Translations under genes and position numbers: made by a program
In this document: in pieces, positions 1 through 14,200 of the stretch
Layout: each line of letters opens with the position of its first letter
Numbering within the stretch: the stretch's first letter is position 1
Assembly: GCA_948474755.1 (NCBI GenBank)
Contig: CAOLHI010000922.1
Span: forward strand, 413,642-477,641
DNA length: 64,000 nt
DNA from: Ctenosaura bakeri
Lineage: Eukaryota > Chordata > Lepidosauria > Squamata > Iguanidae
Direction: 5' to 3'
Notes under the pieces: model-generated
What the model saw: only the letters and a program-made list of their open reading frames with translations
Told to the model about the DNA's origin: nothing
Database searches by the model: none

Positions 1-1865
1 GATGTGATTCCAACAACATGTTTCTATATTAAATCCATGTTTATTGCTTAAGTTGTATCACAGTGGAGATTAAATTATTCTTAATCATCCGGTCAGTGCT
101 TGTATACCTTCTTCAATACGAAAAACATTAAAACCAACACATTCATACACTCTAGGTCCTGTCACTCTCCCACCACTCATTGCCTCTTAGTGTTCCTTTA
201 GTTGCCACATATTGATAGGATTGTAAAAAGATAAAGCTAACAGGCTTATTGATAATACAATTTTTTCAAGTATCTGGAAAGCAGTACAATTGCCTATACC
301 AAATATAAGAAACATATCTGCAATGCTACTTTATTGCTATCAGATAGAGGCTCCTGATGGGAAAATAATGAAATATCATGTCACTGTGTACGAAGATGAT
401 TTTAGTATTCTGTTGTTTTTCAGAACTTTCCCATGTTAGCGAACAATACTTGCTATATTTTTCCCCTACCACTGTCAGACATGGGATTTCAAACCATACA
501 TAAATAAAAGTCTACACTTACAACATGTGCAGTGCAAATTCCAAGTAAACAGAATGGCATGGAAATTAATGAACTCATAGTTGCCAACACTGGTTTAACA
601 GGACAGCCCTGATCTTTTTTTCAATGCCCTGTAATCCCATTCTCTGTTTAAAACCAGAAAAGTCCTGGATTGGTCACAGTGATTCAAAGAGTGTTGTGCA
701 TAAAAAAGATGTTATGAGTGTGGGCAGAGGCAAACTTTCTAATTAGTTTTCTAGGTTTAATGTCATGCATGATATCAAACCTCTACAAAGGCAGCAGTAA
801 CTGACCAAAAAGATAGCCTCCATTTGATTCAAAGGATTGATGTTGGCAACTATGTAACATGGATTATGTGGCCCAGGCTTCCATAGGGAACACAGACAGA
901 ACTAAGTGAACTTCTGAACCATTGTGGGTTGGGGGGCAGGGGGTCTTGCTTATAATAATAGCAATGACATTCAATTTTATAACAAACCTGTAAAGTGGTT
1001 TGATTCTGCATTGCTCAAGTGACAGAGAAAATGCTTTTCCAAAGAGCCCAGGGCAAATTTCTGCCTCTCTGCTCCATTTTATAAATTAATATGTAGAGTC
1101 TATCCATACAGCCCTTTTAACTACTGGAATAAAACATCCTTTCAAATGGCATAAATTATGGATGTGGGAAAAGATAAAGAATGAAACTAAAACATACATA
1201 AATATAAAATTACAGCTTACGGTACTCTTGTGCAATTTCCTTTTTCTCTAAAGAAATGGAAGAGAAAGGCAGAATTAAGTAGAATATCAAAAATATGGTA
1301 TTTTTTATCATATTCTTCAGCATCTTGTAAGAATATGACTTAAATGGCTGCAATTGTAGCTTGTTTAGTGCTCCATATCCAACACCAAAAAAAGTGACTT
1401 CAATTAACATCATTGTCAGACAACATTGAACCTTGGGTAAATAAAACAAAAATATATTTACTAAAATACTAATGAGAGTACGAAAAAGAAAAAAGCCTTT
1501 GCAAGTAAAAGGAAATCTTGCCTTTATCTGGGACGCACACATTTAGATTCACAAATGGAAAAGTCATAAATATACTTATTGAATTACTTCAGAGAATTAA
1601 GGCTTCTAAAAAAAAAAAATCTTCAGTGCCAGTATAACCTTCCTGCATCAGTATTAAGAATAAAATACAGTTTGCATTTTAGGTTGTGCTTCATTTTTCT
1701 AAAGATTTTCTTTAGTTCTGCAGAATTTAATTGCATAAGATTACATACTGTAGGGGAGCATTAGAACTGTTTATTGTTTTACTTTAAGTAGGTGTTAGAC
1801 TAAGTTACAGCTATAAAATTCAATTATAGAATTGATTAATTGCTAATGTACATTGGGTAGTTGGC
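1..1865 (-). other. UGT8: UGT8 3'UTR and possible flank
   Basis: AT-rich sequence directly after the UGT8 stop codon. Minus-strand AATAAA signals occur at 1775-1770, 335-330 and 45-40; I cannot tell which is used, and the true end may lie outside the window. The open frames here are short and not supported. Confidence 0.5.
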
Positions 1866-2229
1866 TCATTTCACTTTTTTTTCATGTTTAATGTGACCAT
1901 TTCTTCTATACTTGCCGTTTGGAATCCCGTTTTGGTAATGTCCATTAATGGTAGCATGTTCATTAGTGGACCAAAGATGTTTACTTTGCTTGCAGATAAA
2001 TTTTGCTATCCTGGCTAAAACGTAGCAGAATAAGACAGTACCAAGCAGTACAACAACAACAACATCCAATAAGAAATACTGATAAAAAGAGACTGTGTAA
2101 ACAGCAGCACGTAGATGCTCTGCTCCATTATGACGAAGGATGTAATTAATCCAGTAGACTGTTCGATCAACAGGATGACCTGGTTGGTCTTTATGAATTT
2201 CAGACAGCTTCTGGGCCTGTCGTCTATAG
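1866..2229 (-). CDS. UGT8: UGT8 last coding exon with membrane anchor and stop
   Basis: Acceptor CTACAG at 2235-2230. Codes for residues 421-541 and ends with TGA at 1868-1866. Contains the C-terminal transmembrane helix (about 473-493, Val/Leu rich), a short basic cytosolic tail and the final KKVK dilysine signal. Confidence 0.96.
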
Positions 2230-5200
2230 CTGTAGAGCAGTAGAACAAGATAAAAAAGAGGCATATTATATTATGCCATTCCAACAAATATGGTATCATC
2301 TTTAAATATCATTTCACATACATAAGGCAATGAAATACATAAGTTACTTATGTATTTATGCAAGTTACTAATGTATTTATGCCGGCATATCAGTGAACGT
2401 CTGGGAAAGAAAAAAAAACCTTACCTGGGATCATTAATAACTTTCACCAGTGCATTGTATAACTCATCCTCAGTAAGTGTCTTCCAGTTTAGTAATATCC
2501 CCATGCCTTTGGCCTGCACTCGTGTCATTGTGTCATAATGGTCACCAAAAAGAGGAATTCCCACCACAGGTACACCATGGTACATGGTTTCAAAAATGCT
2601 GTTCAGCCCACCATGACTAAGGAATGCCTTAATATTGGAATGACCTAAAAAGCAAGAAGTGAGGCACCTTAAAAGAAAGGTACATTAAAAAAAAGCTAAG
2701 CTATCATAACTAAATAACTAAGCTATTATGAAATAATGTAACTAAGCTATCATAAAATAGAAAAGAGTATTAGGTATCAGCAACAGACATGTACAAATTA
2801 GAATAATGACTTTCCTATCTCCCAATGGCCTTCTTCTGCCTTTCCCTTGCAGATGATCTACAAAATCTTTCATTACCAATAGGCAACAGAGAAAACAAAC
2901 TGCTTGCCAAACCTTTCACCCACCTGCATTCAAACGTATGAGATCAAAGCTCTGTCTCCCTGATTCTAAATGTTGGCAATAGCAAGCCAAACATGAGCTA
3001 CTTCAGTTTCTCTAATGATGCCAGAAAAAGAGGATGGATAAATATACCACATATAGAGACAATCTACTTGTAATGCTATCTCATAAGCAATCATATAATC
3101 TATTTATCAATGATCATGTTAAAGACTTCTCTACTGTGCACAGAAAATAGTATTTGCAACCAAGGCACTCATTCAGCATTACATTTTATAGCAAAAAAAC
3201 GAGGGGGAGTATCCTTTCTTAACAACACAATGCGGCTGAAGTTCTTAATATTTTAAGAAATGACAACAAATAATTCACTATTGTCCTAGACTACCAGAAG
3301 TTTTTAGGTGCAAAAATCTGGCAACAACTGATTGTTGCAATTCAGCATGGATAATGGTCACAGAAATTAGTGACAGAAATCTGCCTAATGGAAACCAGTG
3401 ATTCAGGAAGCGCAATAATTCCACTATAATTCAAAGTTTTCAGCGACTGTTGTACCAAGTGGTAAATAAGATACAAAGAATTTTGCATGTTTAATATAAT
3501 ACAAGACTCAAGTTCCACTTCCAATACTACTCACCTAATAAGTCATTTTGTGGTAGCCATTCTATGAGTTTTGTATTGTTACCTAAATTCCTAGGTTTGT
3601 TTCCTGAAAACCTAAAACACAAGATAAAACTGTTTCAAAGTATATTCTGATTTGGAGATTTATTGTTTTATCAATTTCTCACTTGCCTTTCTACTGTCTA
3701 AAGAAACTTAGAATAAAAAGAACAGCAATCCAAAATAAATAAATATAAATACATACATACATGCATACATACATACATCAAGTATATAGATGGGTTAGGA
3801 AAAGGTATAAAAACCAAGTTCAGGAAATGAATTACACTAATTATGGACATAAAACAATTAAGTTTCACAAAGCCAAAACACAGAACACATTAAGTTGTTT
3901 AGGAAGAAAACTGACATGTCTCCTGTAGTGGTGATAAAAAGGGGCGTTGGGACTCAAGTGAAACAATTCCACAGTTTTTGCTTTAATTTTTTTTTTGTCT
4001 TCATCTACCTTCTTTTTCATTTCTTTCAAACTGAACCTAAAATTCTCCTGACTAAAGCAGGTGTTAGACAAGTTTTGTCAAAGTACTCCTAGAACAAATG
4101 GTTGTCAAAGCTGTGCATTTTTTGGCTGTCTGTCTTATCAAGATTCAGGCCAAGATTCAGGTAGTCTAGCATGTTTTAAACTGGGGTGGGCACTCTCTGT
4201 TCTGCATCCAACCCAAGGCCAAATTTAATCTGGCTTCTGCTATTGGCATGATCCAGCAACTCCACAGTTTTGCACACTGGCAATCAAACTGCATGCTCCC
4301 TCTGGGAATACAACGGATTGCTTTTGAGAAATTGGGGAAACACTGGGTGCTATTGCAAATTCACATATCTTTTCTTCATACACAACTGCTAAAGAGTTAA
4401 AGATCCAAAGATACTCCAGTCTGATTTAAGTTTCCCCCATTCTCCTCCAGCTGAGAAACACCTCCATCTGGCAGGTGAAGAGGTAGAAAAACACAGCATT
4501 GTTACCACGGTTCTGACATGCCTGGTGATGGCACTAGATCTCACTTTGATATCAAACTTATTTGGCCTTCATTTGACCTTTCTCTGCCACCCTGCTCCAC
4601 GTGTTTGCAAGGGCCACCGGACAAGCACATAAACAGGCGCGGCCGTTAATGGTGGGACATTCCAATCCCCATTTAGGCAGGCAGATCAATGCCTCTCCGT
4701 TGCTTCAGGGACCAGTTTCTTGCAGACACACCTTGCTTAAGCGCGACTTTACATAAAGACGCTCGGCTGAGAGCCGGCGCTTTCTTTATGCTGAGCCATT
4801 TGCATACTGGCTATACTATTGTCGTCTCGCGCTAAGCTCATCATGTAAAACCTGACCTTTTCCAACGCTTTTGTCCCACTCCAAATTCTCTTTCTTCTCA
4901 CCGAGCATGGCATGGCCTGTAGGTATAATCCACCCTATAAAAAACCCCCAAGTTCAAGTGCCCCTCGGATCACTTGCTCAGACCACCTCGGATCGCCCTG
5001 AACCTCCATCTAGCCTTGCTGCCGCTCTGTCCAGTGAAGTTGTCCCTTCAGCGAACTGCGATGAGCTTCCTTCCCTGCAATCCTCCACTTTTCTCCAGGA
5101 CTACAAGATAAGGTGTCGTATTGCCCATTTCCCCTGAAAACTCTCATTTCTATTTCTATTTAGCTGTGTGCATGTGGTGTCTTATTTATTGTTTGTCCTT

Positions 5201-8200
5201 TAATAAAGCTATCTTTTTATTACTTTAAAACTTGTCTGGCTACTCTTCTGACCTGACGCTGTATACATAGGATTACAAGATCCCAGCTAAGTTACCCTGC
5301 CTCTCGTTTAGCTTAAGAGAGTGCTTGAGTTAATTTCCCCATCTTGTGTTTTTGCTTGGTTATTTGGGCGTCCCTCCCAGGACCCCCATAATACAGAGTA
5401 ACAGCATACCCTCCAATGCTCTTTAACAGACCTCAGCTGCTGGAAGATGGCTGATGTGTTCCCTTTTGTCCATGATTTTCTGCTGTATTTCAAAGTTGCA
5501 GCACAACGTGAGAAAATTGACAGAAAGAGTGAAAAGAGAAAGCAGAGAAAGAAAGAAGGCTAGCTCTGCTCACCTTCGCCTCTTGCTATCTACATCTATC
5601 TTTTCTTCCAGAGTAAACCTGACTTTTCCCATAGATTAATGGGCCTCCATTGAAAATGAAAGTCTTCTATTCTGCCCCCCTCCCTACTTTTAACAATAAC
5701 TCTTGTGCTACTAGACTTACCTCCAAATAACTCTCTGAGGAAGTCTTGCCAGAGCATGTGCCAATTTTTTTGCTATATCTTCCGACAAGTATTTCACTCC
5801 TGCTCCAAATGATACAAGTACAAAGCCATTCTCATTAGCACCATCCACCCATGTTTGGAGATCCTAAGGAAATAAAAAGCTTGCTGTAAAAACTAGCAAA
5901 CACAGCTTCTTTACTGGATAGATTCAATTAGCAAACTATGCAGAAATTCACATGGTAATCATTTGAAGCTGAAGACCAATCAACAAAAATTACACATTTT
6001 ATGTAACAAAAATTATGCATTTACAGACATTATAATAGAGCTCTCCAGATGAAGTTGGACTGCACCTCCCAGCAACCCTAGCCAGCATAGGCAATACTGA
6101 GGAACACTGGGAATTCCAGTTCATCAACACCTGGAGGTATGCATAATTGCTAAATCAAGTATAGCTTGAGTTCAAAAATGGAGTAAAATGTAACCAGTAT
6201 GCCACACATATTAATATATAACCAAAGGATTTTAGATTAACCGCTCTTCACCAGCCACTACAGGACATCCTGTTATTTACTGTTGTTGTTCTCCTCCTCC
6301 TCCTTCTACAAACCTACAGATCCTGCACTGATGCCAATGAGAACACGTTTTCTATGTTTATGCAAGCTTTTATGTCTGGAGGTACACTGAGTATACATAC
6401 TATGAATAAATACATCTAGATCTAGCCTACACTCCGGATGGATATAGCAGTAGACATCGTGCATATCTGGTCTCCAGAAAATCACTCAGGGCGCGAACAA
6501 GTACCTATGGCGAGAATCATGTGGCCCTCCCTATACTGTTGGACTACAGGTCCCAGCATTCCACATTCCTGACTATGCTGGTTAGGACTGCTATGACTTG
6601 TAGTCCAAAATCAACTAGAAGACCACAATTCCCATCCGACAACACAGTGAATTTAAAGAATGTAAGTTCATATGTCCATTTGTCTATACTAACAGTTCTC
6701 AGCAAGGGTTTTAATTTATTTTTTAACATATCAAATCAATCTGCAAGTCGCTTACCACTGAGCAATAGCCAACAATTGACTGTGTGGAATTCTTTTAATC
6801 TTGAAAACTACTAGGAGCAAAACAAATAACACAAGAAGAGGCAAGTTTAACTGCTAAGCCTAATTCCTGGACTCAGCTGTAAGTCCCCAATCTGCTTTTT
6901 AGAGCTGCAATTAACCATATTCCACTTATAGGTTCAGTTGGGACAGTGTTGCATCTTGATAAAAGCACCTAATTTAGATTAATATAATTCATATTTAGCA
7001 GTTAGTATACAGTATCTTTTAAATATTGTCTTTATTTAAAATACAAAGAAAATCAACTACAAACGAATAAACTAGTTTATTTTCCTCAAATAGTTTTATA
7101 AAGAAAATCTAAAATATTACAAGGAATGTGTCAACTATGTAGGAGAGGTCAAACTGACTGAGAAGCTTCTAACAGTTCTAACTTGTTCTTTCACTCTCAC
7201 CATCTCTTCCATGGAAGAAAGAACCAGCAGCAATTTTGCCACAGAAACTGCAGCCAGCAAGTTGGAAATAATTGATATTGAAGATGGTTGCAAAGCTGAA
7301 GTTGTTATGAGGGAGATGCAGCTATAGTGGATGTTGCCCTTCTTTGCTGTATACATGATGATGTGTAGCTCTTAAGTTTTGTAACATTAGCTTTCCTTGT
7401 AAGCTGAGAACAGCACACTAATTAGACTCATCAACTATGACCTAGAAGGCCCTGGTTTAATGTTCGTGAGCATAGTATGAATTCACTGGGTAGCTTTCAG
7501 CAAGCTGCTCACTCTCAGCCTTTCATCTGTAATCCACAACATGGAGATTATATCAACTGACTTTAGGTGACTGTTCCAGAGGATTGTAAATGTTTTAATA
7601 CTTTCAGCAATACTAGCAGTTTGGGGTTTGTGGCAAGATAAGAGGTACCTCAATTATCCCAAAAATATGAACACATCTAATGAGAATTTTTGAGATATCT
7701 CACAACCATATGTTTCATTTGATGCACCAACTATCCTGCTATCCACATCTTTCCTCAAATCTCTATCTTCTTCATCAGAATAGAGGATGAACCATTTCAT
7801 GATTCACACTTTTCAGGCCAGAGGAAAAAGCTTGAGAGCACTGGACTGGATTGAATGATTCAGTTCAATTCCATGCTTCCTTGGAGCAAACTGCCTACTT
7901 AGAACACCACATGGTGCTGACTGGGTTCGTGGGTACTTGATGAAGAGTGTTCAGAACAGCTATCCTAGCAGCCCTGTTAGGGGAAGACATGCACATCTCA
8001 GACAGCACCAAACATAGCTGTAGTCATGCATATCTTTTGGTTGCAGAATTTCAGTGCCACAAACACAGTGCAATATAGATGCAACTTAATTCAGTTCAAT
8101 ACAAGGTGCACCCAGACTGATTGAAAAGTCCTAGATTTTGTTCCTGTTCCTTATGATTTTATACTGGGTTGAAATAAACCAACTTGGGGACCTGGTATAA

Positions 8201-11200
8201 AAAGCCTCTGATCATGTCAGCAGTTGACACAAAATATTTTAGGATAAACAAAATGTGTATGGATCTCCAAAATAAAATTGAAAAGAACAGAAACAAAATC
8301 TGGGACTTTCCAGTCTTTTAAGTAGGTCTGTACATAGTTGCACTTCAGCTGTGTCATTTTATAATGATTGCTATTTACACAAGACCATCAAAATTAATGA
8401 TTTACAGACAATAAGAAAACATGTCCCTACTCGGACTTTACCACTTCTAATTCAACACAGCAAGACAAAATAGATTAAGGAGCTGAATGTAAATGCAGAA
8501 GTGGTTAGGTAAAGAATAATTAGACATTGTTTCAGTTCTAGGTTAAGATTAAGTGGTTTGGGTCAAAGCCCTTACAGAATGGCAGGTTTTGAGTAGGGCT
8601 TCTAAAAGTAATGAGAAAATGCATAAGCGTTCTGAGAGGCAGTTGGAAGGACAAACAGGAGCAATGAGAAAGCAGAAGGTTTGGAAGAATACTTTTTGTT
8701 GACAGCAGAAGAGATGTATATGAATAATAGCATATATACCCCATGTTGCCCAGGATTTTATTTTCTCATAGGTAATAATTGTTAGAAAGATCTGAGACCC
8801 TGTTGTGATACTGGAGATTCCACATCCCACCATACGCCACCATGTGTGAGGCTGGAAAATGACACCATGCGCTGCTGGGATGTATATTCCAGCCTTTATG
8901 ATTTTTAGCTGTTAATTCATCTTCGCCGCCACCACCCGCTGAATTATGAATTATCTGGACCCTTGGACAGTACAGCGGGACCCTGTCCAGCCACGTACAT
9001 CCCTAAGCTTAAGGATCTTCCTTGTCCCCCCAGTCTACCCAGCTTGGCGTGGGAAGGAGAGAAACGGGGTCTTTTACAGAAAGTATTTATTAAAGATAGG
9101 TAAATAAACAAGGCAAATTAACACACATGGGAAGCTCCCTCTTCCCAGACACGCTTAGTTACAGAAAGAACAGATATGAAAGCACAGATACATTCTTTAG
9201 ATCAGCCAGCCTCCAAAATAACAGAAAAGTCCCTAACGCGACTAGATAACTTTAGTCTAGTACTCACAGATGGTTCTCAGGCTTAGATGTTCTAAAAGGA
9301 AGGGCCAGGAGGCGAGGCCTATGGCCTCCAGCCTGCTACTGGCACAGAACCCCCCTCCAGGAGGCTCCTTGGTTGTTATCCCTTTGTTATCTCTCTGTTG
9401 TCTCTCGGCCACATGGCCTCCAAGAAGTTTTATAACTTCTCTTTGGAAGCATCTGGAAGCATCCTGAAGATGCTCACTTCTTTCCTTTTTGATTGGTCAG
9501 TTCTCACCCTATGACCTGTGATGCTGACCCACATGACCTATGATGCTGACCACATACTAAAATGTAATCTAATCCCAACACCTTATTAACCCCTGGTTTA
9601 CCTGAAGAAGGAAATGTCCCCCTTTAACTAAGTCTAGATAATGGGAAGCCCCATTATCACACGCCCCCCAAATCTCAGACGGTCTGGAAACAGCTGAAGG
9701 CTGGAGCCACACCGGCTGGGATTTCATCCTGGGACCTAAGGAAGGAAAAGTCAGAGAATATATGCAAACACACAACAGTACAGGTTAACCATATTATCAA
9801 TAACAGACATGTAAAGCTCATCCCTCTTAACCTCCCTCCAGTTCTCTGCGTGACAAGGAGTCCGCAACCACATTGGAACTTCCAGCCACATGTTGAATGT
9901 CGAAGTCAAAGTCTTATAGGGCCAGACTCCATCGGAGTAGCTTCTTGTTAGCCCCCGGACTGTATGGAGCCATCTGAGGGCAGCATGATCAGTCTGGAGA
10001 ATGAAGCGATGTCCCCAGACATATGGTCTCAGCTTCTCTCGCGCATACACAATGGCATAGCATTCCTTCTCTGGAATGGACCAATTGGACTCCCTTGCAG
10101 ACAGCTTCTTACTGAGGAACAGAATGGGATGCAAGATGCCATCCGGACCCTCTTGTAGTAAGACTGCTCCAATGCCTCTGTCAGAAGCATCTGTAGCCAC
10201 TATGAATGGCTTGTCAAAATCTGGTGCCATGAGCACGGGATCTGCCATCAAGGCCTGCTTCAAGGCTGTAAAGGCTTTTTGACACTCTGCTGTCCATTTC
10301 ACTATCTTAGGCTTCTTGGAACCTGTCAGATCTGTTAGAGGTGCTGCCACTTGGCTGTAGTTGGGCACAAATCTCCGGTAGTACCCAGCTAGGCCAAGGA
10401 ACGACTGTACCTGCTTCCTGGAACAAGGAACGGGCCAGCTATTAATAGCTTCCACTTTAGCAAAGTCCCTGCACCCTCTTAGCAAACAGTCCACAAAGGT
10501 GAACACATACCGCTTTCCCCTAGCAGTCTTCCTAGGGAAAGGTCCCATGATGTCCACAGCCACTCTCTGGAATGGGACATCAATGATAGGAAGTGGTTGG
10601 AGAGGGGCCTTGGCTTGATCCTGGGATTTCCCTACTCTCTGGCAAACCTCACAGGATCGGACATAATCAGTAACATCCTTGCCCATCCCCTCCCAGTAGA
10701 AGGACTTTCCCAATCTGTCCTTCGTTCTGTTCACCCCAGCATGTCCACTAGGATGATCATGAGCCAGACTCAAGAGTTTGGCTCTATACTTAGAAGGTAC
10801 CAGCAACTGTCTCTGAGCGCGTACGCCCCCCTTGCTACCTCTTGGGCCAGACTCACGATACAATAGGCCTTCAACGATTACAAATCTGGGCCCCTTCATC
10901 GTTGGAGAAGACTTCGCCTCTTCCTTTGCTCTGGTCCAGGCAGCTTGAAGGCTCTCATCTGCTTCCTGGTTTTCCTGGAACTGCTGTCGCTGAACAGGAA
11001 CCAGCTGTTCCACCTGGAGTGGCAGACTTGCCTCAGATTCTCGTTGCACTGCAGCTTCTCCAGGTTCTGTTCCTTTGGCTGGAGTGTCCTCTGGAGTCTC
11101 AGCTGCTGTTGAATCCCTTGCTGGCTCTCGAGTCAGCGTTGTTGGATTCTCCTCCTCTGCACCAACCTTTTGCATCTCAGGCAAGTTGTCCAGCACCTGA

Positions 11201-14200
11201 CTCTGCTTGGTGCCCACTTGAGACACTCCCGCCCCCCTGGGCAGCGCTGAGTCAGGTGTGACAGGGACCAGCATGAGACCAGGCTGACTACCCTCTTGGC
11301 ATGGAGAAGCTCTTCCTGGATTTCCGCCAGCAGCTGCTCTGACATCCGAGATATCAGCATGGATGGTCTCGATCTCTGGGCCTACGATGCTATGTTGAGA
11401 GTCTGCCCCAGGTTCCTCCACCTCTTCCAGCAGGACTCCTTCTGGTGTAGCAGGAGACAGTGACTGCAGTCCAAGTTCAGGTTGGTCCTCAGGTTGCAGT
11501 GAAGACTGACCTCTGCTCAGGCTGCGAGTTGTCATGGCATGCTGTCTGGACACTTTCCGGGCCTGACTAGCATGGAAGACGAGATCATCACCCAACAGAG
11601 CAGGACATTCGAAGTCATCATAGACAGCAAAAGTCCAAACACCCTTCCAGCCCTTGTACTGAACAGGAACGCGTGCTGTTGGTAGTTGAGCTGGAGGAGC
11701 CCTGAATGCTCTGATGGTGATCTTAATATGGTCATCAACAAGACCAGGATCCAGATATGCACGATGAATAGCAGAAAGTTGGGCTCCAGTGTCTCTGTAA
11801 GCCACAACTTTCCTGCCCCCTACCCACAGTGTGTGTCTTCTGTGATGAGGGATCATGTCAGGATCAGGATCAACTGACGAATCAGTGGTAGTATCCCTGG
11901 AGGTCGATGCAACCACTAACTGGGCCAACTTAGGCTTCTGCTTACAGTTGGCTTTAATATGTCCAAGCTCTCCACGGAGAAAGCATTTAGGGCTAGCCTT
12001 TTTCCCTGGCTGGCCCTGCGCGGTGGCCACAGACTGCTGGCTGTAGCGGGGCTGTGACTTCGTGGTAGAGCTGTTCACCTGAGGCTTCGTATCGTGTAGT
12101 GATGACCTTGGGGTGGAAGTGTTGTGCTTCTGTACAGGTCGTCGAGAGATATCCTGGCGTGGCTGTTGGTATTCCTGCTTGTCTGTAGAAGGCATGACCA
12201 TAGTAGGCTGGAATACCTCCTCACCTCTGGAGGCAACAAACCGATCTGCTGCCCTGGCAGCCTCTTCTAGGCGTATCATTTCCATAGTTTTAGCCAGGAA
12301 CCCTGAAATCTGTTCAGGTGTTAACTTGTCCTGCATCAGGCTTACTGCTTCCCAGAAAGCAGCAGGGGGGCCCAAGGCTGTTGCTGGCATAGCAGCCCCT
12401 TGCTGTGCCAGATTACTACCACTAGGGGTAGCTGGTTGAGCAGATGAGCTACTTCTGTAGGATCCTGCTGGGCGGCATTGCTGCCAGTAGGGGTCGCTGC
12501 AATTTCAGGATCCATACTGTATATTAACAGCCTTCCAGACCTGAATTTCATACGCTAACTACCTCTGTGCACGCGAAAACTTAAAAACAAACAAACATCT
12601 GATTGGCTGATCCAAAGAATATACAGTGCCAGAATCCCAAAAGCAAAGAAAAGTGGAGAAATCCCAAGCCTTTCTCCTCAGCCCCCTTTTCGTCACCCCC
12701 CTCCTCCTCCTGAAGGAACAGAGAGAGAACAAGAAAAACCTGCCTCAGTGACTCAATTGGGGTACTTAGCAAATTCCTGCTACAAGCACCTTCCTTTTGA
12801 TATGCTAATGTATTCTCTTTGCTGCTGGAAAGCAGATTGAAAAATGCCGGCTGCTGACTCAAAACAGAATGAGTTTAGCAGCTTTAACAATCCATCTCTC
12901 ACTACCAAAGTAGAAAGAAGGAAATCCAAAGGAAAATCACTCCTTTCCCAAACAGAGGCTTTGCATGACAGAGCAAGCAGCTCTTCACTGAAAGCCCAAA
13001 AATCACCCTTTCACCAAGAGTGACTCTCAAGGCAACTCCGCCCCCCAACCTCCTCCTCTCCCTCCCTTTCCAGCCACCAGGAAGGAGGGAAAGGGGAAAA
13101 AAAAAATCAAAAGCCTGTTTAAGCAACAAAGCCAAACCAAGCCCCCTCACTTCTTACCCCCCTCCCTTTCCACTGCAAGGAGAGAGGGAAGGAAAAAAAA
13201 AAACCTCTCAACGCCTTTTTAAACAAACAAAGGCAAGGAAGCCCTCTCTCGCTCACTCCCCCCCCCCGATCTAATTCCTTCGCAGGAGACACAGAGGATA
13301 CTGGAGAGAGACTGAAAACCCCCTAATTTCTGCAATTTAAACCCCCAACTCTCCAATTCGATACCGCTGCCACCATGTGAGGCTGAAATGTAGAATTCCA
13401 GTCTGTGAAACTGGAATGTAAATTCCCGATCCCACCGCTGCCACCATGTGAGGCTGGGAATGTCACATCCCACCATACGCCACCATGTGTGAGGCTGGAA
13501 AATGACACCATGCGCTGCTGGGATGTATATTCCAGCCTTTATGATTTTTAGCTGTTAATTCATCTTCGCCGCCACCACCCGCTGAATTATGAATTATCTG
13601 GACCCTTGGACAGTACAGCGGGACCCTGTCCAGCCACGTACATCCCTAAGCTTAAGGATCTTCCTTGTCCCCCCAGTCTACCCAGCTTGGCGTGGGAAGG
13701 AGAGAAACGGGGTCTTTTACAGAAAGTATTTATTAAAGATAGGTAAATAAACAAGGCAAATTAACACACATGGGAAGCTCCCTCTTCCCAGACACGCTTA
13801 GTTACAGAAAGAACAGATATGAAAGCACAGATACATTCTTTAGATCAGCCAGCCTCCAAAATAACAGAAAAGTCCCTAACGCGACTAGATAACTTTAGTC
13901 TAGTACTCACAGATGGTTCTCAGGCTTAGATGTTCTAAAAGGAAGGGCCAGGAGGCGAGGCCTATGGCCTCCAGCCTGCTACTGGCACAGAACCCCCCTC
14001 CAGGAGGCTCCTTGGTTGTTATCCCTTTGTTATCTCTCTGTTGTCTCTCGGCCACATGGCCTCCAAGAAGTTTTATAACTTCTCCTTGGAAGCATCTGGA
14101 AGCATCCTGAAGATGCTCACTTCTTTCCTTTTTGATTGGTCAGTTCTCACCCTATGACCTGTGATGCTGACCCACATGACCTATGATGCTGACCACATAC

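Noticed and set aside
3342..3524. 60-codon minus-strand frame next to the third UGT8 coding exon
   Set aside because: It lies in the intron directly after the exon's GTGAGT donor and shows no family similarity.
8843..13486. LTR borders at 8843 and 13486 (TGTGTGAGG, 819-bp LTRs)
   Set aside because: This leaves 22 identical bases outside both LTRs and no target duplication. Borders at 8804 and 13447 give 858 bp each, a perfect CCTGT duplication and an 18/18 tRNA-Leu primer site.
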